DNA of 64,000 nt, taken from Ottelia alismoides. Lineage: Eukaryota > Streptophyta > Magnoliopsida > Alismatales > Hydrocharitaceae. The DNA lies in assembly GCA_037367405.1 (NCBI GenBank), contig JAZKJV010004148.1, positions 434,501 to 498,500 on the forward strand, read 5' to 3'. The position numbers and the translations under genes were made by a program. Positions 32,521 through 42,417 of the stretch are shown piece after piece; position 1 is the stretch's first letter; every line of letters begins with the position of its first letter. A model generated the notes under the pieces. That model was not told the origin of the DNA. It made no database searches and was given only the letters and a program-made list of their open reading frames with translations.

Positions 32521-35381
32521 CCAGCAGGAATCCCCTGAAGAGGATCCGACTGCTTTGACTGCTGACACCATAGGAGCCGATGACTATGAACCTCTAGGAG
32601 TGGATGGAGACGAATCCGGTCCGTTCCTGGTAATTGAGCACGAGAACTTTATCGCTCCTGACAGCGCACCTACAAACATCCCGCTTACACTGGCTGTCCA
32701 CGATACTGATAGCTGGCTGCGACGCAGCATCTTCCGAACCACCTGCACCTCAGGAGGACGACGCTGTTCGCTGATCATTGATGGGGGAAGCGCTGAGAAC
32801 TTCGTTTCACAAGAAATGGTCGATTAGTTGGGTCTGCCAACTCAACCACTCGAGAAACCGTACAGTGTGGCATGGTTTCGTGGTGGTACCCAACTCCCGA
32901 TCCACCGTCAAAGCCTCGTTAACTTCTCCATTGGTCCTTCATATAAGGACGAGATGTGGTGCCATGTAGCCCCTATGGATGTCTGTCACATACTTCTAGG
33001 GAGACCGTGGCAATTCGACCGAGACACTGAACACCGAGGAAAACTGAACACTTACACCTTTCTCATAGACAAAGTGCGTGTAACCCTCAAACCACAACGT
33101 GAAGTCCTTAGCCCTCGCCAAGTGGCTACACTTCGAGCTGCGACCACCCAAACTGGGAGTAAAACTGCACCATCAAAGACTGTGACCACGGGTCCTGTGT
33201 TGTTGATGGAAGCCCAAACATTCCAACGTGAAATGCAAGAGAGCTCCACCATCTACGCATTAATGGGACGTGAGGTGAACAATAAAGAGACAACTCCACC
33301 TGAAGTCCCGCCTGAGATAAAGCCCATCATCCAAGAGTTCGCTGACATCATGCCTGAAGAGTTGCCTGAAGGACTACCCCCGTTGCGAGACATTCAACAT
33401 CACATTGATCTAGTCCCTGGAGCCAGCCTACCCCACTTACCCCATTATCGAATGAGCCCAAGTGAGCATGAAGAGATGAACCGGCAGGTTACTGATCTGC
33501 TGCGACGTGGGTATGTCCGAGAGAGTATGAGCCCCGTGGCGGTTCCTGCTCTGCTTACCCTGAAGAAAGATGGTACATGGAGAATGTGCGTGGACAGTCG
33601 GGCTATCAACAAGATAACGATCAAATATCGTTTTCCCATTCCCCGCCTTGATGATATGCTTGATATGTTATCGGGTGCCAAATTGTTCTCTAAGATGGAT
33701 CTCCGCAGTGGCTACCATCAGATTCGCCTCCGTCCTGGGGACGAGTGGAAGACTGCTTTTAAGACCAAAGATGGCCTATATGAATGGACGGTCATGCCCT
33801 TCGGTTTGTCGAATGCCCCCAAGCACCTTCATGCGGACCATGAATCATGTATTGCGACCCTTCATTGGCAAGTTTGTGGTTGTATATTTCGATGATATCT
33901 TGATCTACAGCTTGACTAAAGAAGACCACTTGTCTCACCTTCGATAAGTCCTGGAAACCCTGAGAGCTCAAAAACTGTATGTTCATCTTAAGAAATGCTC
34001 CTTCATGTCTGATACAGTCCTCTTCCTGGGATACATTGTCACCGCTGATGGACTTAAGGTTGACCCCTCCAAGATTCAGGCTATTCAGAGCTGGCCCGTG
34101 CCCAACACCCTCACCGAAATTCGCAGCTTTCTGGGATTGGCTTCTTTTTACCGACGCTTCATCCGGAATTTTAGCACCTGTGCCACCTCGTTGGTAGATT
34201 GCACGCGTAAAGGTGCACCTGCTTGGACTCATGAAGCGGAAACCAGCTTTCAAAATCTAAAACACCAACTGACACATGCCCCTGTTTTGGCACTTCCTGA
34301 CTTCACCAAGGTTTTTGTTGTCGATTGCGACGCCTCACACGTCGGGATTGGTGCTGTTCTGAGTCAAGAAGGACGACCTGTTGCCTTCTACAGTGAGAAA
34401 TTGAATGAAGCTCGATCACGGTACTCCACTTATGACGTCGAGTTCTATGCCGTGGTGCAAGCCCTCAAGCATTGGAGGCATTACCTGATCCAACGTGAAT
34501 TTGTCCTTAACTCTGATCATGAAGCCTTAAGGTATTTGAACTCTCAGAAGACCCTTAACAAGCGTCATGCCAAATGGGTTAGTTTCCTCCAGGAATACAC
34601 CTTCCATCTCAAGCACAAAGCCGGAACCCTGAACCGCGTGGCCGACGCGTTGAGCCGGCGAGCACATGCTCTGACCACCATGACCATTAGCACGACAGGA
34701 TTGAACACACTCAAGGACCTCTATCCCACTGATCCTGACTTCGGACAAGTTTATGCAGAATGTGGTGATACTGGGCAGGATCCGACAACCGCTTATATTC
34801 TGCATGAGGGTTTCCTATTCAAAGGCCACCAACTATGCGTCCCTGCCACATCCCTTCGTGAGAGCTTAATTTCAGAACTACATAATGGTGGTTTAGCTGG
34901 ACACTTTGGAAGGGATAAGACCTTGGCTCTTCTCCAAGAGCGATTTTATTGGCCGCAGATGCGAAAGGATGTTACAAAATTCGTACAGAGATGCCAAACA
35001 TGTCAGAGATTCAAAGGCCACAGACAGAACACTGGACTGTATACACCTCTGCCCATTCCTCTGCGACCCTGGGAAGACATCACCATGGATTTTGTGCTAG
35101 GCTTACCCCCCACAGTACGAAAAGTTGACTCTATTTTTGTGGTCGTGGACAGATTTTCTAAAATGGCACATTTCATTGCATGTAGAAAAACCTCAGATGC
35201 ATCTCATGTCGCTGATTTGTTTTTTCGTGATGTCGTTCGATTGCATGGTGTCCCTCGTTCTTTTACTTCGGATCGTGATACTCGGTTTTTGAGTCATTTT
35301 TGACGCACGCTTTGGTCCCGTCTTGGTACTCGTTTGCAATATAGCACCGCTTATCATCCACAAACTGATGGGCAAACCGAA

Positions 35382-35713
35382 GTAGTTAACAGAGCATTAG
35401 AAAATTTATTGCGATGTCTTGCAGGAGACTCTCCGTCCAAATGGGATCTAATTCTTCCCCAAGCTGAATTCACATATAACAGCTCCACTAATAGGTCCAC
35501 CGGAAAATCGCCCTTTGAGAGTGTGTACGGTTTTCCACTTACCCAATGTAGTTAACAGATCATTAGGAAATTTATTGCGATGTCTTGCAGGGGACTCTCC
35601 GTCCAAATGGGATCTAATTCTTCCCCAAGCTGAATTCACATATAACAGTTCCACTAATAGGTCCACCGGAAAATCGTCCTTTGAGAGTGTGTACGGTTTT
35701 CCACTTACCCAAT
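35382..35713 (+). repeat. 166-bp duplication inside the integrase gene
   Basis: Units 35382-35547 and 35548-35713 both start GTAGTTAACAGA. 166 is not a multiple of three, so the frame breaks. The two units are not identical: the second carries the variants of the truncated copy (for example GATCATTAGGAAA, CAGTTCC). Confidence 0.92.
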
Positions 35714-36346
35714 TTCTTGACCTAAAACCCACAACCTGCAAGGGAGAAGTAGTGCAACTGCTGAGGATCTGGTCGAACACCCAACCCGCGTCCATACTGA
35801 AATCCGAGCAAAACTCCAAAACATGACCCATAAATACCAAGCCCAAGCCAACCTACACCGAAGAGAGAGCGAGTTCAGAGTTGGAGAATTAGTGATGGTC
35901 CACCTAAAAAAAGAGAGGTTTCCTTTGAGTGTCCAACAAAAATTGAGTGAACGAAAGATTGGTCCATTTCGAGTCCTCAAGAGGATTGGGCCCAATGCAT
36001 ATTTACTCGACCTGCCGCCAGACGTCCAGACATCACCGGTCTTCAATGTATCAGATCTCTTCTTATATCATGGAGATGAACAGTCCGATGCCACCCCAGT
36101 AGCAGTTCCCGCCGATGATGATATGCGTCAACCGCCAGCCGCAACCGATGCTGATCAGATTGAAGATATTGCAGACATCCGAGATATGACGACTAGACGT
36201 GGTCTCTTCCGACAGTATCTAGTCAAATGGAAGGGACAACCTCTTACCGATTGCACCTGGATTGACGAGGATGAACTCCAACAACTCCGCCCCGATATAC
36301 TTCAGAATTTCCACGATGCCATCTCGTCGGAGCGAGATTATTTTCA

Positions 36347-36358
36347 GCAGGGGGGAGT
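36347..36358 (+). other. Polypurine tract of the gypsy element
   Basis: CAGCAGGGGGGAGT directly precedes the 3' LTR; the same tract (one G fewer) precedes 29964. Confidence 0.88.
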
Positions 36359-37494
36359 TGATGCAGCATGATACCAACTTTTGGAGCGTTTGTCTTTGTT
36401 ATTTTATTTAGCACTTGTTATTTATTTATTTTCTATGTAGAAGGCTCATTATAAAAGGCCTTTATCCTTTCTTTTTTGTTGTTTTCTTCTTTCCCTAATT
36501 TTAGGGAGTTGTTGCTTATTTTGAGGGGGGCATAGCCTCTATAAAAGGCCCCCTTTGTATTAGGGTAAAAGAAGTTGAAATTGAGTTATTGTTTTCCTAT
36601 CCCTAATTCTCCCCCTCCCTCTCTCTCTCTCTTTTCGGCCCCGCGCCCACTCTCTCTCCCCGATCTCTTCTCTCCCCGTAACCCTAACCCATTCCCCCCC
36701 ACCGCCGCCTGCCCCTCTCCTCCCTCTCCCCATCGCCCCCTCTCCTCTTTCTCCCCTGGGTTCTCCTCCCCCTCCTCACGGATTCCCAGCCTCTCCCGCA
36801 CTCCAGCCTTTCCGCTCCAGCACCCTGTGCCATCTGCGCGCGAGCCCACGCGATCTCCGCCTCCCTGCAACTGCGCCCCCGCCTTTCCCCCCCGCCTTTC
36901 CTCGCCTCCCCAGCGCCGCCTGTGACTCTGGAGCCTCCCGCCAGCCCCCTCCACTCCCTCCTCACGTGCACCAGCCCGCTCCCCTACTTCCCTCACCCCC
37001 GGCGACGCCCGACGACTCCGTATCGGCCTGACGCCGTCCTGTCACCGCAAGCAACCCGACTGCAGCCGTTAGCAACCTCCCCGTCGGTGACCACGCATCT
37101 GCAAGCACGCCAACAAGCCTATCCCACTACCGCGGTTGACGGTCAGATCTGAAGCGAGCACGTTCTCTCTTGCCGGTTGTGGTATGAGCGCCCGTTTATC
37201 ATATTCTACCGCATAAATATTAGTTTGTGGATTGTGGTATTGCTGATTTGGTTTGGTGAATCGTTGAGACCCCTAGTCGTTGCAATATTGTGATAATTTT
37301 TTCTAAGAACTTTTAACTCATCAGTTTGCCCTGAATTCGTGGAGTAACTTGTGCTAGTACTTGCATAACGGCTATCATTCGTTGCTGATTTTTTTTTGCG
37401 CATCGCATGCCATTACATTTGTTTTCCGTCATCGAGTCCACTATTGTCGTTTGTTAGAAGTGCCATTACGTCACCGATTAAGTAGGTTGCATCA
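36359..37494 (+). repeat. 3' LTR of the gypsy element
   Basis: Near-identical to 29964-31087. Main difference: a 12-base C-rich expansion near 36890. Confidence 0.95.
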
Positions 37495-38489
37495 CTAATG
37501 GTTAACATCTATTCAGAAGTTTTCTTCGAAAAAACTATTCGGAAGTTAACACATGGTTATGCTAACTAATGGTTAACAACTATTCGTGGTTCTATGTCTA
37601 CTTCGGATATGGAGGGTTCGGCGCGTAATTATGAAAGTATAGAGATTTTGGCCGTAAAAATCCCTGATTAATTCTGAAGAAAGCCTTAAGAGTAAATCTT
37701 GGATATTATAATTCCATGGATAAGAATGTTTTTTCTATTTTCAGAATTTTGGAGTCATCAGTTATGGTAAGCAAACATTGTTGATACGATCAACCTGTTT
37801 TACTGAATGGTGAATGGTTTCGTTCTTATCCTTCTTCCAGTCAAGTAGCTGGAAATTGAAATTGGATGTACATATTACATCAGTGACTGCATTTTGTGGG
37901 ATGTCTTGAATACATTTTCTCTTGGTTAACTTCACGATTAAAATGGAGAGGTTTTTCTGTATGTGAGGATATGTTTAATTTTCCATGGAAGGCTAATCAA
38001 CTTTTAGATTTTTTTCCATTAAGGATCGTATTTCTAGTTAAATAAAATGAACACTCTTTGAGTGGTCATTCAACCCATTTTCAGGAAAAGCTACAAGGAA
38101 CAATAGGAAGAGGCATTTCCTGGTGAATGCATGCCTTTTGTTTTTTTAGACAGATGCAACATGGCGACTTCTAAGGAGGTTGTCCAACCTGCTAGTGCTT
38201 TCACATTACCCGAATTTGCTTGACTGAATTTTTGATTGGAATGATGCATTAATGCTGAATAGCTTTATTTGTAATTGCGTCCCCATTTTGATGGTCCTTT
38301 TCATAAAATTATTCAAGGTGGACTAATATAGAAGAGATAGTTACTGGTCTCATGCAGTATGTGTACACTGTACAATCAAATTATGTATGAACTAAAATGT
38401 TTTTGGTTTATGAGGCTAAAGTCTCCCAACTTTTAAATGTTTGATCATTTGTTTGCTTTCGTTCTTGACTACCCTATCATACTTTGCAG
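37495..38489 (+). other. Remaining CCR4 intron, no gene seen
   Basis: Contains a diverged direct repeat CTAATGGTTAACA(T/A)CTATTC at 37495 and 37564, then AT-rich intron sequence leading to the acceptor at 38488-38489. Confidence 0.6.
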
Positions 38490-39370
38490 GCAAATACACA
38501 TGTAAATGTTCCGCAAGACCTCAAAGATGTGAAGTTGTGGCAGGTTTGCACCATTGCAACATATTGCTGAGCTAAATTTAGTGCTGGTTTTCTTAGATCA
38601 CGGGATTTTAAGCTGGTTTTGTATATCCTACTCAGGTGCACACCCTTCTAAAAGGCCTGGAAAAAATCGCTTCTAGTGCAGATATTCCAATGTTGGTTTG
38701 TGGGGACTTTGGATCTATCCCTGGAAGGTCTGAATCTTTGTATCAGGCATTACATTGTATTTAGCTGTGCTGTATATAGGATACAAAATTAACAATACAT
38801 TGTTTACAGTGCCCCTCATTCACTTCTTGCAATGGGAAGGGTTGACCCAGTGCATCCTGACTTGGCGGTTGACCCTCTTGGTATTCTGCGCCCTTTAACG
38901 AAACTAAATCATCAGCTTCCATTGGTAGGACACTGTTGTTTGTTTCTCGAAAATTTTCATATTCTGCGGCCCTTATGTTCTTCCGTGGTTGCAGGTAAGT
39001 GCTTATTCTTCTTTTGCTAGAATGCTAGCTGTTGGATCGGGTCTTGAAAAGCAGAGGAGTAGGATGGACCCAACGACAAACGAACCATTATTCACTCACT
39101 GTACAAGAGATTTCCTCGGCACACTTGATTATATATTTTACACAGGTAGGATCAAAGTATCACCATGACTTGGTACTTATTTGAACCTTTTTTAAGAATT
39201 TTGTGCGCTTTTGTTTCATTTCAGCGGACTCTCTGATGGTTGATTCTCTACTGGAGCTCTTGGATGAGGAAAGCCTACGCAAAGACACTGCGTTACCCTC
39301 ACCAGAGTGGTCCTCAGATCATCTTGCACTTTTGGCCGAGTTTAGATGCACGGGTAGACCTAGACGTTGA
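38490..39370 (+). CDS. CCR4: CCR4-type deadenylase, five 3' exons
   Basis: Exons 38490-38543, 38636-38727, 38810-38924, 38995-39145 and 39225-39370 encode 185 residues and the stop TGA at 39368-39370. Intron phases are 0, 2, 0 and 1 and all match. Conserved blocks: ANTHVNVPQDLKDVKLWQ, VHTLLKGLEKIA, DIPMLVCGDF, VDPLGILRP, CTRDFLGTLDYIFYT and LPSPEWSSDHLALLAEFRC. The late catalytic Asp (LDYIF) and His (SDH) of the EEP nuclease fold are present. The CGDFN motif reads CGDFG (38698-38712): the conserved catalytic-site Asn is Gly. Everything else looks under selection. The gene may therefore be functional with changed activity, or an early pseudogene. Confidence 0.94.
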
Positions 39371-41149
39371 CCTTGAACATGTCAGGAAGATTTCTTAAAT
39401 TTCTTCTCGGTTCCTGTTAATCTTACCCCCTTTTGGATACAGTTCCTCACATGCGGGTTTGGAAGTATCAATTCCCAAGCTATTGATCTTCAAACCAGTG
39501 TCTCCCTCCTGTATGAGTAAAATATCCGGTCAATGGTTGTCCCTGTAGAATGTGGCAGTATTTTGCCTCCCAATAACTATATGATCTCTCTCCGTCCCAC
39601 ACTTATTCGTCCACACTTTTGACACTCAGATTAGCTTTGTTTCAAGTGCTGGCTGGACGGATGCATGTAAAATATTTTTAACAAGTATTATTAGGTTGCA
39701 TAATAGTTGGTTAGTGAGAAATTATTTGGTGAGAATTTTTGTAGAGAATAGCATTTGATTTTTCTGTCCTACAGCTCACTTGATATTTTAAGAAAGTTCA
39801 ATACTTGGCCAAGCTTCAGAAATCATCGACATTTTGAACAGGGAGAAAATGTAACTTCCAACTTCCAACTACAGATTGGTATTCGGAAGACCCACTTAAG
39901 TTTTGTTTATGAGAAAAAATGCATTGTGCATTTTTTTGCTTATTTGTTTTGTTGTGTTTGTGTCCACACCAGTTTTATCTCTAACCTCTTTCCTCATCTC
40001 CCTCTAAGTTCCTTTAGCCACTATTTTATTATTATCCTCATCGTTCTCTTTTTAACCTTTATTTTACCTCGGCCTGAGAATCGAATTGGGTTCCTGCTGA
40101 CATCACGGTGCGTTTGGGATCTCGATGGCGACATCAATCTTGCAGGATCTGTTTAGTAGGAGATAACAGATCCAAATTAGTTTCGATTTATGTGCTGTGC
40201 AAATAAAGAAGAGCTGCATTCGTATGGTTTTGGGTATTGCATTGTTATGTTTCTGAGATTTCCTTTCTTCGTTCATTCCAGTATTGACTTACAGGGGACA
40301 AATAAATGATGTTGAGTTAATCTGAATTATCCTCAAGTCAATGCCTAGATTTCCATATCTCAACTTTTGTAATTTATTTAGTTGATCCCCATTAGTTGTA
40401 CGACATTATAATCTTCTACGCCCTTTATGCCAAAGTTGAGTTTTGAGATATGGTTTATCTTGGAAAGTCCTCGTCACACTGGATGGAGCGATTGGCCTTG
40501 GTCATGCTATCTATAGTATTAGATCCATCCTTGTGGAAAAGGCCTCTCAATAAGACAAGTGATGTCAGCTTCAGTTGATCATCGCTACAGAGACGGTCTG
40601 TTTCTAATCTAGATAAATGCCAGGTGTTCGCCTTGTCGTGGCAGACTGCTCAGGAGCTTTCTCTCTGCTCAAATTGATACATACTTTAAGGCCTCTTTCC
40701 AATGCCAATCCATAGTTTATGAGTCTTCTTATCGTAATTACTTTGCTGATATTATGTTGTAATTTTCTTCTACAGACATGTTAAAATCACCAAATTATGT
40801 AACGGCATGATTTCATCCAGGATGTCTCGCTTTGTCTACGTTATCTAGTTCGACAATTCACATAAAGACGTATGTCTGTAGAATTGCATGCTAAATGAAT
40901 ATTTTGTCTATACGATAATAAGTGAAATACGTCGAACATAATGGAATAACGTAGTTTTCTTTACGGTTGGGCATTAATTATATGTGCCGATGACAATCAA
41001 TGCAAGGAGTAACATACTAATATACTATACAATTCTGAAAGTTGAGTCATACATCAACTATAATTTTCTTTTGATGCACACAATTGGCGTTTTGTTTTGA
41101 TCTTAAAAATGTCAACAAGGAGTGAGCATCGAGTGATGCTAAACATCTA
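39371..41149 (+). other. CCR4 3' UTR and downstream intergenic DNA
   Basis: No second gene is seen. An AATAAA lies at about 40202 in GTGCAAATAAAGAAG and could be the polyadenylation signal, but the transcript end cannot be fixed by eye. The rest is AT-rich. Confidence 0.5.
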
Positions 41150-41398
41150 GGGCCCGTTCGATAGAAGAATAAGCAGCAATAAGGATGGAGAATAAGAGGA
41201 ATAAGGGTCTATTCTCCGTTCGGCTGGAGGATAAGAATAAGGGGAATAAGGTGAAATAAAGGTAGGTAAGGTGGGATAAAGATATGAATAAGAGTGAAAT
41301 AAGATGGAATTATAGGGAATAGTCGTACCACTGGGAACCGTGTCGAGAGGATAATTGGCCCCTTATTTCAGGGCTAATTCTCCAACCAAACATGGCCT
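41150..41398. mobile_element. TIR MITE family C, copy 1
   Basis: Ends GGGCCCGTTCGAT and, inverted, AGGCCATGTTTGG. The interior has many GAATAAG/GGATAAG units. The segment GAATAAGGGTC..TCTCCGTTCGGCTGG recurs inverted at 58752-59001. The target duplication is unclear (2-3 bases at most), so the superfamily is open. Confidence 0.65.
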
Positions 41399-42412
41399 TA
41401 GTATAGTGTCAGGACCAATCTAAAATGGCTTGCAACATGAATCCTACGTAGGTAGAGAAACTAATAAACAAGTAATTCCCAATTCATTCTATTGCAAATT
41501 CGATTCGTGCGAATCCCTTTCTAGGACCGTATGACTTTTTCCGTATTACTTGTGATCACAAAGTTATCCTTTTTAATGTTGCTCAGCACAACTTTTATTT
41601 ACTAAATAAGAACTCAACTCAAATTACCGGAACAGGAATACATATCAAAGCAGGAAACAGAAAACACCATTTTTTTCATTTGACAACGAGAGTAACAATT
41701 CCTAGTTAGCTAAATAGTCCAATGAACCTAAGCAGATATTCGCTAATTTCTGCAGACGTCACACACTAATAAAATGAGTGTACTAAGTTATACACAATAT
41801 AGCATGTGATACTAAGTTTGTGAGGTAGAGAATGATAATCACATGTGAGTCAGCTAAGCTTAGAACAAGACAAACACATCAGTTTGGTAATCATCTCAGA
41901 TGCACCCTCTTTAGCATCTTGTTACCGACATGGACAACTATCTCGTAATGCCTATGATTACTCATCAGTTATTTCAGCTGTAGTTCTTGTGATGACGTGG
42001 TACATGGTAGGTGCTTAAGCAAGGGAATTCCAATCTAAAGAAGTTGAAGTTAATAGTTCGACTTTGATTTTTCATCTAACAATCGAATCGATCCTTAAGA
42101 CCAAGTCTCAAAATTATTTTCACCTACACATGTGTTCTAATCATGTTTACATGTTTAACTCACTAATACAGGCATACGAGACGTAAATTTGTTATTCCAG
42201 CATGTTTAAGCAAGGTTCCGAAGTCAACAAGTACAATTATGTGCATATGACTCGAGTCTCAAAAGAATCTTGGCGAAAAAACATGAAAATCCTACGAGTA
42301 TGAGTAGTCTCCGTCAATGAAGACAAGGATCAAGGAAAGGCGTCCGAAGTTTCTAAGCACGAGGAAGTAGCCCTCACTAAAATCATATCCAAAATAAGGA
42401 CTTTGAGTAAAG
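41399..42412 (+). other. Intergenic DNA, nothing recognised
   Basis: No coding, RNA or repeat signal stands out; short ORFs only. Confidence 0.5.
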
Positions 42413-42417
42413 GTAAC

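Larger units (their letters stand above)
32521..36371 (+). pseudogene. Gypsy pol: protease, reverse transcriptase, RNase H, integrase, chromodomain
   Basis: Protease motif LIIDGGSAENFVS near 32775 (the usual D-S/T-G reads DGG). Reverse transcriptase has [42 protein letters not shown] and YFDD at 33885-33896. RNase H has [19 protein letters not shown]. Integrase has [30 protein letters not shown] and HPQTDGQTEVV (D, D and E all kept). The chromodomain RQYLVKWKGQPLTDCTWI lies near 36213. Lesions: TAG at 32825, an extra A near 33820, TAA near 33944, TGA at 35301-35303, a 166-bp duplication from 35382 and frameshifts near 35735. Confidence 0.93.
29964..37494 (+). mobile_element. Ty3/gypsy chromovirus, nearly complete copy
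   Basis: LTRs of 1124 bp (29964-31087) and 1136 bp (36359-37494) differ at roughly a dozen sites plus small indels, so the insertion is young. Termini are TGATGCAGC and TTGCATCA. Order gag, protease, reverse transcriptase, RNase H, integrase, chromodomain is that of plant chromoviruses. Despite the young LTRs the coding region has many lesions. The left flank is another copy, so no target duplication can be checked. Confidence 0.95.
892..38489 (+). other. 37.6-kb CCR4 intron filled with transposable elements
   Basis: The donor GTGAGT at 892 and the acceptor TTTGCAG ending at 38489 join two exons in phase 0. The protein is continuous across the junction (LLCV followed by ANTHVNVPQDLKDVKLWQ), as in CCR4 proteins. 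Plant introns at this gene are usually a few hundred bases. Nearly all the extra length is retrotransposon sequence annotated below. Only about 892-1130, parts of 3228-4560 and 37495-38489 look like original intron. A short (AT)/(GT)-rich tract lies at about 1030-1072. Confidence 0.88.
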
